Assembly (NCBI RefSeq): GCF_003111665.1
Contig: NZ_CP022188.1
Location: 2,852,001 to 2,916,000, forward strand
Direction: 5' to 3'
DNA: 64,000 bases
Source: Parazoarcus communis
GTDB lineage: Bacteria; Pseudomonadota; Gammaproteobacteria; Burkholderiales; Rhodocyclaceae
The notes under the pieces: generated by a model
Database searches by the model: none
Told to the model about the DNA's origin: nothing
The model's input: the letters and a program-made list of their open reading frames with translations, nothing else
Position numbers and translations under genes: made by a program
Shown here: piece after piece, positions 17,639 through 28,192 of the stretch
Position numbering within the stretch: position 1 is the stretch's first letter
Layout: each line of letters starts with the position of its first letter

Positions 17639-19321
17639 GTGGAGAAGATCTGGCTCAAGAATTACCCGTCCGGCGTACCCGCCGAGGTGGATGTGCACGA
17701 ATTCGCTTCGCTCGGCGATCTGTTCGAGCAGGGCGTTCGCAAGTTCGCGGACCGGACGGCCTTCGTCTGCATGGACAAGCGCATCACCTACAAGGAACTG
17801 GACCGGCTTTCTGCGAATTTCGGTGCGTACCTGCAGACCGAGCTCGGCTTGCCGCGTGGCACGCGTATCGCGCTCATGATGCCCAATCTGCTGCAATACC
17901 CGGTGGCAATGTTCGGGGCGCTGCGTGCTGGTTACACGGTGGTCAACGTCAATCCGCTATACACGGCGCGTGAGCTCGAGCATCAGTTGCGCGACGCCGG
18001 TGCGGAAGTGATCGTCATTCTCGAAAACTTCGCCCATACCCTGGAGCAGGTGAGAGAGCGGCTCCCGCTCAAACATGTGCTGGTGACCAGCATTGGTGCG
18101 ATGCTCGGCTTTCCGAAAGGGTCGATCGTCAATTTCGTGATCAGGCGGGTGAAGAAGATGGTGCCGCCCTGGACGCTGCGGGGCAGTGCCGATTTCGGGG
18201 CGGCTGTGCGCAAGGGCGCGCGTCATGCGCTCAAGCCGGTCGAGGTCGGTGCGGACGATATCGCCTTCCTGCAATATACCGGTGGCACGACCGGGGTGGC
18301 CAAGGGCGCAGTGCTCACGCACGGCAACATCGTGGCCAACCTCCAGCAGGCGCATGCCTGGATCAAGCCCTTCCTGCATGAGGGCGAAGAGGTGATCATC
18401 ACTGCGCTTCCGCTTTATCACATCTTCTCTCTCACGGCGAACTGCCTCACCTTCTTCAAGATCGGTGCGACCAACGTGCTGATTACGAATCCGCGGGACA
18501 TCCCCGGGTTCGTCAAGGAACTGGCAAAGTATCAATTTACGGCGATTACCGGGGTGAACACCCTGTTCAATGCCTTGCTGCACAACGCCGAGTTTGCCCG
18601 GCTCGATTTCTCCTCGCTGCGGATTTCGCTCGGGGGCGGGATGGCCGTGCAGCAGGCTGTCGCCGAGAAGTGGAAGGAAGTGACAGGGTTGCCGCTGATC
18701 GAGGCCTACGGGCTGACGGAGACTTCGCCCGCAGTGACGATCAACCCGCTTGATCTGGCGACATTCAATCATGCGATCGGGCTGCCGGTTTCCTCAACCG
18801 ATGTGAGCATTCGCGACGACGACGGCACCGAGCAGGCGATCGGCCAGCGTGGCGAGCTGTGCGTGCGGGGGCCTCAGGTGACGCGCGGTTACTGGAACCG
18901 GCCGGAGGATACGGCACGTGCGTTTACTGCCGACGGTTTCTTCCGCACCGGCGATGTTGCGGTGATGGACGAAGAGGGTTTCATTCGCATCGTCGATCGC
19001 AAGAAGGACATGATTCTGGTGTCGGGCTTCAACGTCTATCCGAATGAGGTGGAGGATGTCGTCGCCAGCCATCCGGGCGTGCTCGAGGTTGCGGCCATCG
19101 GTGTGCCGAGCGAACACAGCGGCGAGGCAGTGAAGGTGTTCGTGGTGCGCAAGGATCCCGCACTGACCAAGGCCGATCTGATTGCTCACTGCCGGCAGAA
19201 TCTGACCGGGTACAAGGTGCCGCACATGATCGAGTTCAGGGATGAGCTGCCCAAGACCAATGTCGGCAAGATCCTCCGTCGCGTGTTGCGTGACGGGGAT
19301 GAAAAGGCGGACCAGGCGTAG
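17639..19321 (+). CDS. fadD: Long-chain fatty acid-CoA ligase FadD
   Basis: Activates fatty acids to acyl-CoA via acyl-adenylate at the inner membrane. AMP-binding motifs are in order: [62 protein letters not shown] (fatty-acid signature) and the terminal Lys in [10 protein letters not shown]. The start is GTG at 17639: it follows CGAGGAGACAAC with ideal spacing and gives [10 protein letters not shown], 560 aa (E. coli 561). An upstream TTG adding 18 residues lacks a ribosome-binding site. Confidence 0.93.
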   Translation: MEKIWLKNYPSGVPAEVDVHEFASLGDLFEQGVRKFADRTAFVCMDKRITYKELDRLSANFGAYLQTELGLPRGTRIALMMPNLLQYPVAMFGALRAGYTVVNVNPLYTARELEHQLRDAGAEVIVILENFAHTLEQVRERLPLKHVLVTSIGAMLGFPKGSIVNFVIRRVKKMVPPWTLRGSADFGAAVRKGARHALKPVEVGADDIAFLQYTGGTTGVAKGAVLTHGNIVANLQQAHAWIKPFLHEGEEVIITALPLYHIFSLTANCLTFFKIGATNVLITNPRDIPGFVKELAKYQFTAITGVNTLFNALLHNAEFARLDFSSLRISLGGGMAVQQAVAEKWKEVTGLPLIEAYGLTETSPAVTINPLDLATFNHAIGLPVSSTDVSIRDDDGTEQAIGQRGELCVRGPQVTRGYWNRPEDTARAFTADGFFRTGDVAVMDEEGFIRIVDRKKDMILVSGFNVYPNEVEDVVASHPGVLEVAAIGVPSEHSGEAVKVFVVRKDPALTKADLIAHCRQNLTGYKVPHMIEFRDELPKTNVGKILRRVLRDGDEKADQA

Positions 19322-19334
19322 TCTGAGTCCGACG

Positions 19335-19370
19335 CGCGGTCTGGAAAACGCTTGTTTCCGGACCGCGTTT
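19335..19370 (+). terminator. Terminator of fadD
   Basis: A 13-bp stem (cgcggtctggaaa with tttccggaccgcg, one G-T) with a 7-nt loop and a short TTT tail, 14 nt past fadD. A TATGAT hexamer (19370-19375) follows at once and may be the -10 of the ilv leader transcript. Confidence 0.7.
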
Positions 19371-19407
19371 ATGATTACACTTGCGCCACAACTTGTCTGA
19401 TCCAAAC

Positions 19408-19482
19408 ATGAACCGTCGTTTCCAGTCCCTCTCTGTATCCGTAGTACGCGTAGTAGTAGGCGTAGGGACGCGCGCGTCGTAG
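19408..19482 (+). CDS. ivbL: ilvBN attenuation leader peptide (ivbL-like)
   Basis: A 24-codon frame ATG...TAG whose peptide reads MNRRFQSLSVSVVRVVVG and then VGTRAS. Seven of 24 codons are valine and all seven are GTA, a codon the surrounding genes rarely use. The core VVRVVVGVG closely resembles VVRVVVVVG in the E. coli IvbL leader (recalled from knowledge). The frame ends 30 nt before a strong terminator and 117 nt before ilvB, the classical layout of transcription attenuation by valyl-tRNA supply. No strong ribosome-binding site is visible, as is common for leaders. Confidence 0.82.
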   Translation: MNRRFQSLSVSVVRVVVGVGTRAS

Positions 19483-19511
19483 CGGATCAGGACAGGCAGT
19501 ACAGAATCCAG

Positions 19512-19552
19512 AACCCCCGCCGGCGCGAAAGCCCGGCGGGGGTTTTTGTTTT
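19512..19552 (+). terminator. Attenuator terminator upstream of ilvB
   Basis: A perfect 12-bp stem aacccccgccgg / ccggcgggggtt with a 9-nt loop and TTTTTGTTTT. Sitting between the valine-rich leader and ilvB, it should stop transcription unless ribosomes stall on the GTA run. I could not determine the competing antiterminator pairing by eye. Confidence 0.88.
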
Positions 19553-19598
19553 ATGCCGCCGGTCAGAAACGCCGCAACATGACCTGAAGGAGATCAAA

Positions 19599-21266
19599 AT
19601 GAATCAAATGACCGGCGCCCAGCTGATATTGCGCCTGCTTGAACGCCAGGGTGTGCGCACTGCAGCGGGCATTCCCGGCGGCGCCATCCTGCCGCTTTAC
19701 GACGCGCTGTCGGGCAGTGACGGCATTCACCATGTGCTTGCGCGTCACGAGCAGGGCGCCGGGTTCATGGCTCAGGGCATGGCGCGGGTGTCGGGCAAGC
19801 CCGAGGTGTGCTTTGCCTCCAGCGGTCCGGGCGCAACCAACCTCGTGACCGCGATCGCCGACGCAATGCTCGACTCGATCCCGCTGGTGGCGATCACCGG
19901 CCAGGTGCCGCTGTCGATGATTGGTACCGATGCCTTCCAGGAGGTCGATATCTACGGCATGACGGTGCCGATCACCAAGCACAACTTCCTCGTGCGCTCG
20001 GCTGAGGAGTTGCTTGAGGTCATTCCCGAGGCCTTCCGGATTGCGATGTCGGGCCGTCCCGGTCCGGTGCTGGTGGATGTGCCCAAGGATGTGCAGTGCC
20101 AGCTCGTCACCTTCGACGAGTTCCCGCCCGTCGCGGTGCGTGACGCAGCGCCCCAGGCGCCGATCGAGCTCATCGAAGAAGCCGCGCGCATGATCAACGA
20201 AGCGGAACAGCCGGTGCTCTATCTTGGTGGCGGGGTGGTTCATTCCGGCGCTGCGCAACAGGCGGTGACCCTGGCCGAGCAGGCCGGGCTACCGACGACG
20301 ATGACCCTGATGGCGCTCGGGGCGATGCCGATGGATCATCCGCTCTCGATCGGCATGCTGGGCATGCATGGTGCGCGCTATACCAACTTCGTGCTGGAAG
20401 AGGCGGATCTGCTGATCTGCGTGGGTGCGCGGTTCGACGATCGTGCCATCGGCAAGGCGGCGCAATTCTGCCCGCGCGCGAAGATCGTTCATATCGATGT
20501 CGACCCGTCCGAGCTGGACAAGATCAAGAACGCCCACGTCGCCATCAATGGTGATGTCGCCGAGGTGCTCGATGCGCTGATTCCGCGCGTGAAGGTGCAG
20601 TTGCGCAAGCGCTGGCTGTCGCATGTCGATAGCCTCAAGACGCGCTTTCCGATGCAGTTCGACGCGCTGGAGAATCCGCGCAGCCACTACGGGCTGATCA
20701 ATGCCGTCGCCGCTGCCCTCGACGACGAGGCCATCATCACGACCGACGTGGGTCAGCACCAGATGTGGGTGGCCCAGGCCTATCCCTTCCGCCGTCCGCG
20801 GCAATGGCTTACATCGGGTGGCCTCGGCACCATGGGCTTCGGCATGCCGGTTGCGCTCGGTGCCGCGCTGGCTGCGCCCGAGCGCACCGTGGTGTGCTTC
20901 AGCGGTGATGGCAGCATCATGATGAACATCCAGGAGTTGGCGACGCTGGCTGAGCAGGGGCTCAACGTCAAGATCGTGCTGATGAACAACAACGCGCTCG
21001 GTCTGGTGTACCAGCAGCAGAGCCTGTTCTATGGCAAGCGCACGTTTGCGTCGCGCTATGCCGGCGCGCCGGACTTCATGAAGATCGCGGAGGGCTTCGG
21101 CATTCCTGCGGTCGATCTCGATCTCGCGGCCAACCCGCGCGCTTCGCTCGCACAGGCCTTGCAGACCCCGGGACCGTGCCTGATTCATGCCTCGATCGAT
21201 CGCGAGGAATTTGTTTACCCCATGGTGCCGCCGGGTGCGGCCAATACCGAGATGATCGGAGGTTGA
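19599..21266 (+). CDS. ilvB: Acetolactate synthase large subunit IlvB
   Basis: TPP- and FAD-dependent catalytic subunit for the first common step of valine, leucine and isoleucine synthesis. The N-terminal TPP domain has GIPGGAILPLYD and the catalytic Glu in RHEQGAGFMAQG; the central FAD-binding domain follows; the C-terminal TPP domain has GDGSIMMNIQEL with NNNALGLVYQQQ. The length (555 aa) matches E. coli IlvB (562). The Shine-Dalgarno GAAGGAGATC precedes ATG. The ilvN start overlaps its stop region. Expression is probably controlled by the valine attenuator just upstream. Confidence 0.95.
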   Translation: MNQMTGAQLILRLLERQGVRTAAGIPGGAILPLYDALSGSDGIHHVLARHEQGAGFMAQGMARVSGKPEVCFASSGPGATNLVTAIADAMLDSIPLVAITGQVPLSMIGTDAFQEVDIYGMTVPITKHNFLVRSAEELLEVIPEAFRIAMSGRPGPVLVDVPKDVQCQLVTFDEFPPVAVRDAAPQAPIELIEEAARMINEAEQPVLYLGGGVVHSGAAQQAVTLAEQAGLPTTMTLMALGAMPMDHPLSIGMLGMHGARYTNFVLEEADLLICVGARFDDRAIGKAAQFCPRAKIVHIDVDPSELDKIKNAHVAINGDVAEVLDALIPRVKVQLRKRWLSHVDSLKTRFPMQFDALENPRSHYGLINAVAAALDDEAIITTDVGQHQMWVAQAYPFRRPRQWLTSGGLGTMGFGMPVALGAALAAPERTVVCFSGDGSIMMNIQELATLAEQGLNVKIVLMNNNALGLVYQQQSLFYGKRTFASRYAGAPDFMKIAEGFGIPAVDLDLAANPRASLAQALQTPGPCLIHASIDREEFVYPMVPPGAANTEMIGG

Positions 21267-21268
21267 TG

Positions 21269-21580
21269 ATGGAACAAGTTGCCGAACCGCTGCAGCAGTC
21301 GGGTTTTGCCAAGGTCGTGCTCGAGCTCGAAGTGAACAACCATGCAGGCGTGATGAGCCACATCTGCAATCTCTTCGCCCGGCGTGCTTTCAACATGGAG
21401 GGCATCATGTGCATGCCCATCCCCAACGGCAACCGGAGTCGCATCTGGTTGCTGGTGTTCGAGGATCAGCGCCTTGAGCAGATGATCCGCCAGCTGGAGA
21501 AGCTTGAGGACGTGCTGGCCGTAAATCGTCATGGCGCGGAGCACGAGGTATTCGTGCGCATGGAGGAGTTCTTCCTCTGA
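21269..21580 (+). CDS. ilvN: Acetolactate synthase small (regulatory) subunit, short IlvN type
   Basis: ACT-domain regulatory subunit that confers valine feedback on IlvB. At 103 aa it contains a single ACT domain (LEVNNHAGVMSHICNLFARR, then GNRSRIWLLVFED). It therefore belongs to the short enteric IlvN class (96 aa in E. coli) and not the 160-aa IlvH class with a second domain. ATG 21269 sits 6 nt after GGAGG; the ATG at 21266 overlaps the ilvB stop. The leader, IlvB and short IlvN together reproduce the E. coli ilvBN (AHAS I) arrangement. Confidence 0.92.
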   Translation: MEQVAEPLQQSGFAKVVLELEVNNHAGVMSHICNLFARRAFNMEGIMCMPIPNGNRSRIWLLVFEDQRLEQMIRQLEKLEDVLAVNRHGAEHEVFVRMEEFFL

Positions 21581-21655
21581 GTCTGGTGAGAGCGGGGTGG
21601 CTGGCGGCCTGTGCTAAACTCGCCGGCCTCCCCGCCAGAACGCTACGAGTCTCCC

Positions 21656-22792
21656 ATGTCCGGCAATTCCATCGGCACGCTTTTCTGCGTCACGTCTTTC
21701 GGTGAATCTCACGGCCCGGCCATCGGCTGCATTGTCGACGGCTGCCCTCCCGGGCTCGCGATCAGCGCGGCCGAGATACAGCTGGAGCTCGATCGTCGCA
21801 AGCCGGGTACGTCCCGTCATGTGACGCAGCGGCGCGAGCCGGACGAGGTGGAGATTCTGTCCGGTGTATTCGAGGGTGTGACCACGGGTACGCCGATTGC
21901 GCTGCTGATCCGCAATCAGGATCAGCGCAGCAAGGACTACGGCAATATTGCCGACACCTTCCGTCCCGGCCATGCCGATTACCCCTACTGGCAAAAATAC
22001 GGTATCCGCGATTACCGCGGCGGCGGTCGTTCATCCGCACGTGAAACCGCCGTGCGCGTGGCCGCCGGCGCAATCGCAAAGAAATGGCTGGACGAGAAGT
22101 TCGGTATCGTGATCCGGGGCTACATGGCCCAGCTCGGCCCGCTCTCGATTCCCTTCGAATCCTGGGACGAGGTCGATCGCAACCCCTTCTTTGCACCCAA
22201 TGCGTCCCTTGTGCCCGAACTCGAGCAGTACATGGACGAACTGCGCAAATCGGGCGACTCGGTCGGCGCCCGCATCAACGTGGTGGCCACTGGTGTGCCC
22301 GTAGGCTGGGGCGAGCCGGTGTTCGACCGGCTCGATGCCGAGATCGCCTACGCGATGATGAGCATCAATGCGGTGAAAGGCGTCGAGATCGGTGCCGGTT
22401 TCGACGCCGTGTCCCAGCTTGGCACGCAGCATGGTGACGAGATGACGCCCGAGGGCTTCCTCTCCAACAATGCAGGTGGTGTGCTTGGTGGCCTGTCCTC
22501 CGGGCAGGACATTCTGGTGAGCATGGCAATCAAGCCGACTTCCAGCATCCGGCTCGACCGCGCGTCGATCAATCGTCAAGGTGAGCCTGTCGTGGTCAAT
22601 ACCCACGGCAGACACGACCCCTGTGTCGGCATTCGCGCCACACCGATTGCCGAGTCCATGCTTGCGCTGGTGCTGATCGACCACGCATTGAGGCACCGGG
22701 CGCAGTGTGGTGATGTCGTGACCACCACGCCGCGCATTGCCGGACTGGCGCCGGCAGGGCATCAGCCGGTCCCCTCTCCCGTGCGGCGTTGA
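21656..22792 (+). CDS. aroC: Chorismate synthase
   Basis: FMN-dependent conversion of EPSP to chorismate, the last step of the shikimate pathway. Signatures are [37 protein letters not shown] and the C-terminal [17 protein letters not shown]. 378 aa, slightly longer than E. coli AroC (361) because of a short extension at the end. ATG 21656 was chosen since the family begins [10 protein letters not shown]. It lies 75 nt after ilvN with a possible -10 TAAACT at 21615. Confidence 0.96.
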   Translation: MSGNSIGTLFCVTSFGESHGPAIGCIVDGCPPGLAISAAEIQLELDRRKPGTSRHVTQRREPDEVEILSGVFEGVTTGTPIALLIRNQDQRSKDYGNIADTFRPGHADYPYWQKYGIRDYRGGGRSSARETAVRVAAGAIAKKWLDEKFGIVIRGYMAQLGPLSIPFESWDEVDRNPFFAPNASLVPELEQYMDELRKSGDSVGARINVVATGVPVGWGEPVFDRLDAEIAYAMMSINAVKGVEIGAGFDAVSQLGTQHGDEMTPEGFLSNNAGGVLGGLSSGQDILVSMAIKPTSSIRLDRASINRQGEPVVVNTHGRHDPCVGIRATPIAESMLALVLIDHALRHRAQCGDVVTTTPRIAGLAPAGHQPVPSPVRR

Positions 22793-22924
22793 GGCGCGCG
22801 TCACGCGCTTTCCCGCGCAAGGCTTGCGGAGCCGGAGGTGGGCTGATTCGCGCCCGAATGTCTGTCGGCATCCGGGTGCGGTGTCCTGACGGGTGCCGCC
22901 GCCCCCTTGCCATGGGGCGCTGAG

Positions 22925-24085
22925 ATGGGGACGACGCTGCCGTACTGGCGACTTTCGTTCTACTACTTCTTCTATTTCGCCTTCGTCGGCGCATTTTCGC
23001 CGTATTTCACGCTCTACCTTCAGTCGCTGCAATACCCTGCAACCGACATTGCCATCCTGATGTCGCTGATGCAGCTCATGCGTGTGCTGTCGCCAAACCT
23101 CTGGAGCTGGCTTTCCGAGCACCTGGGCATGCGCCTGCCGATTGTCCGCCTGTCGGCTGCGATGAGCCTCGCGGGCTTCTCGATCTTCTTCATGACGCAG
23201 GCGTTCTCCGGCATTTTCGTCGGCATGGCGCTGATGGCCTTTTTCTGGAGCGCCGCGTTGCCGCTGGTCGAGAGCGTGACCTTCGTTCATCTCGGCGCGC
23301 AGGGGCATCGTTACGGCAGCATCCGCGTGTGGGGGAGTGTGGGTTTCATCGTGGCCGTACTCGGGCTCGGGCTCCTGCTCGATCATTTCGCAATCGATGT
23401 TGTCCTGTGGGTGACCGCGTCGATCCTGCTCGGCATTCTTGTGTGCGGGATCCTGGTGCCTGAGGCGAAGCCGAGCGTGAGTTCGCACGTGACCGCCAGC
23501 TTTGGTGCCACACTGCGTCGCCCGGAAGTGCTCGCGCTGTTCGGTGCCTGCTTTCTCATGTCCGCCGCACACGGCGCACTGTATGTCTTCTATTCGATCC
23601 TGCTGGTGGATCACGGTTATGACAAGGTTGTGGTCGGGTCGCTGTGGTCGCTCGGCGTGCTGGCTGAGATCGGGGTGTTTCTGGTCATGCCGCGCGTGAT
23701 GCGCCGCTATTCGCTGCGCACCATCCTGCTGGTGGCGTTTGCCTGCGCCGTGCTGCGCTTTGCAACCATCGGCTGGGGCGTGGGCAGCATGCTGGTACTG
23801 ATCCTTGCGCAACTGCTTCACGGCGCGACCTTCGGCGCCTACCATGCGGCGGCGATCGCGGCGGTGAACAAGTGGTTTCCCGGGCGTCTCCAGTCGAGCG
23901 GGCAGGCGCTCTACGGAAGTGTGTCCTTTGGTGCCGGCGGCATGCTGGGCGGCTTGATCAGCGGTTACACCTGGGACACTATCGGATCTGCATGGACCTT
24001 CACGCTGGGGTCGGTTTTTGCGCTTGCGGGGCTTGTGTGGCTGGCGTTGAGCTGGCGGGAGCACGGCCCCGAACGCACGATTTGA
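22925..24085 (+). CDS. MFS transporter, HcaT / phenylpropionate-permease-like
   Basis: About 12 hydrophobic segments over 386 aa. The N-terminus YYFFYFAFVGAFSPYFTLYL and the central GSIRVWGSVGFIVAV recall the HcaT-like MFS subfamily (3-phenylpropionate porters). Substrate is not determinable. ATG 22925 is chosen; TTG 22907 would add six residues. The downstream M48 protease gene begins 12 nt after the stop, so the two are probably co-transcribed. Confidence 0.78.
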   Translation: MGTTLPYWRLSFYYFFYFAFVGAFSPYFTLYLQSLQYPATDIAILMSLMQLMRVLSPNLWSWLSEHLGMRLPIVRLSAAMSLAGFSIFFMTQAFSGIFVGMALMAFFWSAALPLVESVTFVHLGAQGHRYGSIRVWGSVGFIVAVLGLGLLLDHFAIDVVLWVTASILLGILVCGILVPEAKPSVSSHVTASFGATLRRPEVLALFGACFLMSAAHGALYVFYSILLVDHGYDKVVVGSLWSLGVLAEIGVFLVMPRVMRRYSLRTILLVAFACAVLRFATIGWGVGSMLVLILAQLLHGATFGAYHAAAIAAVNKWFPGRLQSSGQALYGSVSFGAGGMLGGLISGYTWDTIGSAWTFTLGSVFALAGLVWLALSWREHGPERTI

Positions 24086-24097
24086 GAGGAGTGCTGA

Positions 24098-24916
24098 ATG
24101 CTGATATTCAAGAAAAGCCTGTTTCCGGTGCTGCTTGCCGCGCTGCTGAGCGTGGGATGCCAGACGGTGCAAACCACCGGCGGAGGCGCGGTCGGGGTGG
24201 ACCGGGGGCAGATGATGATGATCCCCGCGAGCGATATCGAGCAGGCATCGTCGCAGCAATACCAGGAGATCATTTCCGAGGCGCGGAGCAAGAACCTGCT
24301 CAACCGTGACGCCCGGCAGGTGCAGCGCGTGCGGCAGGTCGCCTCGCGGCTGATTCCCCAGACCGGAAATTTCCGTCGTGATGCGCCAGGCTGGAAGTGG
24401 GAAATCAACGTGCTCAAGTCCGATGAGCTCAACGCATGGTGCATGGCCGGGGGCAAGATCGCCTTCTATTCGGGCTTGATCGACCGCCTCGGCCTGAGTG
24501 ATGACGAGATCGCTGCGGTGATGGGGCACGAGATTGCGCACGCGCTGCGCGAGCATGCTCGCGAGCGCGTGTCGAAGAGCATGGCCACCGGCCTCGGCAT
24601 CTCGGTCGCTGGTGCCCTGCTGGGGGTTGGTGAGGTGGGGCAGGACCTGATGGGGTCGGTGGCGAAAGTGACCTTCGAGTTGCCCAACTCGCGTCTGCAC
24701 GAAACCGAGGCCGACCGCATCGGTGTCGAACTGGCTGCGCGCGGTGGCTACGATCCGCGGGCGGCGGTGACGCTGTGGACCAAAATGGCCTCACAGTCGT
24801 CGGGCGCGCCACCGCAGTGGCTGTCCACCCACCCTTCGCATGACTCGCGGCAGAAGGATCTGGCCGAGTACGCTGCGCGGGTGATGCCGATCTACGAGCA
24901 AGCACGGCGCAGATAG
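24098..24916 (+). CDS. M48 family lipoprotein metalloprotease
   Basis: Periplasmic zinc protease of the LoiP/YcaL/BepA-like M48 group. A lipoprotein signal peptide ends in LLSVGC (Cys21), followed by a Thr/Gly-rich linker. The zinc motif is HEIAH ([13 protein letters not shown]), and the third ligand is probably Glu in [20 protein letters not shown]. No TPR domain is present, unlike BepA. 272 aa. Presumed role: turnover of misassembled outer-membrane proteins, by family analogy. Good Shine-Dalgarno GAGAGGAG. Confidence 0.87.
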   Translation: MLIFKKSLFPVLLAALLSVGCQTVQTTGGGAVGVDRGQMMMIPASDIEQASSQQYQEIISEARSKNLLNRDARQVQRVRQVASRLIPQTGNFRRDAPGWKWEINVLKSDELNAWCMAGGKIAFYSGLIDRLGLSDDEIAAVMGHEIAHALREHARERVSKSMATGLGISVAGALLGVGEVGQDLMGSVAKVTFELPNSRLHETEADRIGVELAARGGYDPRAAVTLWTKMASQSSGAPPQWLSTHPSHDSRQKDLAEYAARVMPIYEQARRR

Positions 24917-25005
24917 CGCTAAACGGAGCACGGGGCGGGCGCTGCTACCCACGCGCACGCCCCTGTGAAATAATCGAAACCTTTTCTTTCCGCGGAATAC
25001 ACTGG

Positions 25006-26415
25006 ATGGAAGCCCAAACGCTGTACGAAAAACTCTGGTCGAGTCATGTCGTTCATCAGGAAGCCGACGGCACTGCGCTGATCTATATCGATCGCCACCT
25101 TGTGCACGAAGTCACCAGCCCGCAGGCCTTCGAAGGCCTGAAGCTCGCCGGGCGCAAGCCTTGGCGGATCTCGTCCATTGTTGCCACGGCGGACCACAAC
25201 ACACCGACCGACCACTGGGATCAGGGCATTCTCGACCCGGTCTCGCGTCAGCAGGTCGAAACGCTCGACAGCAACATCCGCGAAGTCGGTGCGCTGGCCT
25301 ACTTTCCGTTTCGCGACGCCAAGCAGGGCATCGTGCATGTCATCGGCCCCGAGAACGGTGCAACCCTGCCGGGCATGACGGTAGTGTGCGGCGACTCGCA
25401 CACCTCGACCCATGGTGCGTTTGCCTGTCTGGCGCACGGCATCGGTACCTCCGAGGTCGAGCACGTGATGGCGACGCAGTGCCTGCTGCAGAAGAAGTCG
25501 AAAACCCTGCTGGTCAAGGTCGAAGGCGAGCTGGGACGTGGCGTGTCGGCCAAGGATGTCGTGCTCGCGATCATCGGTCGCATCGGCACCGCGGGCGGCA
25601 ACGGCTATGCCATCGAGTTCGGCGGCAGCGCCATTCGGTCGCTGTCGATGGAAGGGCGGATGACGGTGTGCAACATGGCCATCGAGGCGGGTGCGCGCGC
25701 CGGCCTGGTTGCCGTCGATGAAACCACCATTGCCTATCTCAAGGACAAGCCGTTCGCACCGAAGGGTGAGCAGTGGGATGCGGCGGTTGCCTACTGGCGC
25801 ACGCTGACGTCGGATGACGGCGCGAAGTTCGACAAGGTCGTCGAACTCAACGCGGCCGACATCCTGCCGCAGGTCACCTGGGGTACGTCGCCCGAGATGG
25901 TCACCACAATCGCCGGTCGGGTGCCCGATCCCGCAGGCATCACCGACCCGGTGCGCCGCGAGGGCATCGAGCGCGCGCTCAAGTACATGGGGCTGACGGC
26001 CAATACGCCGATCAACGAGATCGCCGTAGATCAGGTCTTCATCGGTTCGTGCACCAATTCGCGCATCGAAGACCTGCGTGAGGCGGCTGCGGTCGCCAAG
26101 GGGCGGACCAAGGCGGCCAATGTGCGCCGCGTGCTGGTGGTGCCGGGGTCCGGGCTGGTCAAGCGCCAGGCCGAGGCCGAAGGGCTGGACAAGGTATTCA
26201 TCGAGGCCGGATTCGAATGGCGCGAGCCGGGCTGTTCGATGTGTCTGGCGATGAACGCCGACCGCCTGGAGCCGGGCGAGCGCTGTGCCTCGACCTCCAA
26301 CCGCAATTTCGAAGGCCGGCAGGGCGCCGGTGGCCGCACGCATCTGGTGAGCCCCGCCATGGCCGCAGCTGCTGCGGTGGCCGGGCATTTTGCCGATGTG
26401 CGCGAGTTGCAATAA
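25006..26415 (+). CDS. leuC: 3-isopropylmalate dehydratase large subunit
   Basis: Catalytic [4Fe-4S] subunit isomerising 2- to 3-isopropylmalate in leucine synthesis. Aconitase-family motifs are [24 protein letters not shown] (first cluster Cys) and [11 protein letters not shown] (remaining Cys pair). 469 aa, as expected (E. coli 466). leuD follows 15 nt later and leuB after another 34 nt, forming leuCDB; leuA is not in the window. No leucine leader peptide is apparent in the 89-nt upstream gap. Confidence 0.97.
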   Translation: MEAQTLYEKLWSSHVVHQEADGTALIYIDRHLVHEVTSPQAFEGLKLAGRKPWRISSIVATADHNTPTDHWDQGILDPVSRQQVETLDSNIREVGALAYFPFRDAKQGIVHVIGPENGATLPGMTVVCGDSHTSTHGAFACLAHGIGTSEVEHVMATQCLLQKKSKTLLVKVEGELGRGVSAKDVVLAIIGRIGTAGGNGYAIEFGGSAIRSLSMEGRMTVCNMAIEAGARAGLVAVDETTIAYLKDKPFAPKGEQWDAAVAYWRTLTSDDGAKFDKVVELNAADILPQVTWGTSPEMVTTIAGRVPDPAGITDPVRREGIERALKYMGLTANTPINEIAVDQVFIGSCTNSRIEDLREAAAVAKGRTKAANVRRVLVVPGSGLVKRQAEAEGLDKVFIEAGFEWREPGCSMCLAMNADRLEPGERCASTSNRNFEGRQGAGGRTHLVSPAMAAAAAVAGHFADVRELQ

Positions 26416-26430
26416 AAGGATCAGCAGAAG

Positions 26431-27069
26431 ATGAAACCGTTTACCGTTCTCGATGCGCTGGTGGCGCCGCTCGATCGTGCCAACGTCGATACTGATGCGA
26501 TCATTCCCAAGCAGTTCCTCAAGTCGATCAAGCGCAGCGGCTTCGGCCCCAACCTGTTCGACGAGTGGCGCTATCTGGATGTCGGTCAGCCGGGCCAGGA
26601 CAACAGCCAGCGCCCGCTGAACAAGGAGTTCGTGCTCAATCAGCCGCGTTACCAGGGGGCACAGGTACTGCTCACCCGTGACAACTTCGGCTGTGGCAGC
26701 TCGCGCGAGCACGCGCCCTGGGCGCTGGAGGACTATGGCTTTCGCGCCATTATCGGCACCAGCTTTGCCGATATCTTCTTCAATAACTGCTTCAAGAACG
26801 GCGTCTTGCCGATCGTGCTTGCGGCAGAAGAGGTCGATGAGCTGTTCAGTCAGTGCGAGGCCAGCGAAGGCTATCAGCTCAAGGTGGACCTTGCTGCACA
26901 GACGGTCACCCGTCCCGATGGCAAGGTGATTGCCTTCGACGTCGATGCCTTCCGCAAGGAATGCATGCTCAACGGCTGGGACGACATCGGTCTGACGCTG
27001 CGTCACGCCGACAAGATTCGTGCGTTCGAAGACGCGCGTCGCGCCAAGCACCCCTATTATTTCGCCTGA
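26431..27069 (+). CDS. leuD: 3-isopropylmalate dehydratase small subunit
   Basis: Swivel-domain partner of LeuC. Characteristic segments are [16 protein letters not shown] near the start and the loop [15 protein letters not shown] that completes the active site. 212 aa, usual for proteobacteria (E. coli 201). It is separated from leuC by 15 nt and from leuB by 34 nt, consistent with a single leuCDB transcript. Confidence 0.97.
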   Translation: MKPFTVLDALVAPLDRANVDTDAIIPKQFLKSIKRSGFGPNLFDEWRYLDVGQPGQDNSQRPLNKEFVLNQPRYQGAQVLLTRDNFGCGSSREHAPWALEDYGFRAIIGTSFADIFFNNCFKNGVLPIVLAAEEVDELFSQCEASEGYQLKVDLAAQTVTRPDGKVIAFDVDAFRKECMLNGWDDIGLTLRHADKIRAFEDARRAKHPYYFA

Positions 27070-27103
27070 GCCCTTGCGGCCCAGGTTTGCGTGGAGAAAC
27101 CGG

Positions 27104-28168
27104 ATGAAGATTTGTGTGCTGCCGGGTGACGGCATTGGTCCCGAGATCATGGCGGAAGCCGTGCGTGTGCTCAAGGCGCTCGACCTCAAGTTCGAACTTG
27201 AAGAAGGCCTGCTTGGCGGTTGTGCAGTCGATGCCACTGGCACGCCTTACCCCGAGGCAACCCAGAAACTTGCCCGTGAAGCGGATGCGGTGTTGCTGGG
27301 TGCTGTGGGCGGGCCGAAATGGGACAACCGGCCGCGTGAGCAGCGCCCCGAGCGCGGCCTGCTGGGTATCCGCAAGGATCTCAACCTGTTCGCCAACCTG
27401 CGTCCGGCGATCCTGTACCCGGAGCTTGCCAACGCATCTTCGCTCAAGCCCGAAGTCGTGGCCGGACTGGACATCCTCATCGTGCGCGAACTCACCGGCG
27501 ATATCTACTTCGGTCAGCCGCGCGGTATCGAGGTGCGCGAGGTCAATGGCGAACAGCAGCGGGTAGGCTGGAACACCATGATCTACGCCGAGTATGAGAT
27601 CCGCCGCATTCTGAAGGTGGCATTCGAGGCTGCGCAGAAGCGTGGCAAGCGTCTGTGCTCGGTCGACAAGATGAATGTGCTTGAGTGCACTCAACTTTGG
27701 CGCGATATTGCCGAAGAAGTGGCCAAGGACTATCCGGACGTGGAGCTGTCGCACATGCTGGTCGACAATGCAGCGATGCAGCTCGTGCGGGCGCCCAAGC
27801 AGTTTGACGTGATGGTGACCGGCAACATGTTCGGCGACATCCTCTCGGACGAAGCTTCGATGCTCACCGGCTCGATCGGCATGCTGCCCTCGGCTTCGCT
27901 GGATGCGAACAACAAGGGCTTGTACGAACCCTCTCACGGTTCGGCGCCGGACATCGCAGGCAAGGGTGTGGCCAATCCGCTGGCGACGATCCTGTCGGCT
28001 GCAATGATGCTGCGCTATACCTTCGGTCTTGAAGCGCAGGCTCAGCGTATCGAGGCTGCCGTCAAGCAAGTGCTTGCGCAGGGCTTCCGTACCGGCGATA
28101 TTTTCGAGCCGGGCACGAAGAAGGTCGGCACCAGGGAGATGGGTGACGCGGTTCTCGCGACGCTTTAA
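27104..28168 (+). CDS. leuB: 3-isopropylmalate dehydrogenase
   Basis: NAD-dependent oxidative decarboxylation of 3-isopropylmalate. The N-terminal [28 protein letters not shown], the catalytic Lys/Tyr region and [14 protein letters not shown] plus [14 protein letters not shown] give the family and cofactor site. 354 aa. ATG 27104 begins [10 protein letters not shown] as in homologues; the longer frame overlaps leuD. asd starts 24 nt downstream, so leuCDB-asd may be one operon. Confidence 0.97.
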   Translation: MKICVLPGDGIGPEIMAEAVRVLKALDLKFELEEGLLGGCAVDATGTPYPEATQKLAREADAVLLGAVGGPKWDNRPREQRPERGLLGIRKDLNLFANLRPAILYPELANASSLKPEVVAGLDILIVRELTGDIYFGQPRGIEVREVNGEQQRVGWNTMIYAEYEIRRILKVAFEAAQKRGKRLCSVDKMNVLECTQLWRDIAEEVAKDYPDVELSHMLVDNAAMQLVRAPKQFDVMVTGNMFGDILSDEASMLTGSIGMLPSASLDANNKGLYEPSHGSAPDIAGKGVANPLATILSAAMMLRYTFGLEAQAQRIEAAVKQVLAQGFRTGDIFEPGTKKVGTREMGDAVLATL

Positions 28169-28192
28169 GGTTTTTCGATTCGAGGTGATGTG

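Noticed and set aside
22031..24700. Very long open frame on the minus strand (889 codons), antisense to aroC, the MFS gene and the M48 protease gene
   Set aside because: It is a shadow of high-GC genes: it lies opposite three well-identified proteins, and its translation is Arg/His/Gln-rich with no recognisable domain.
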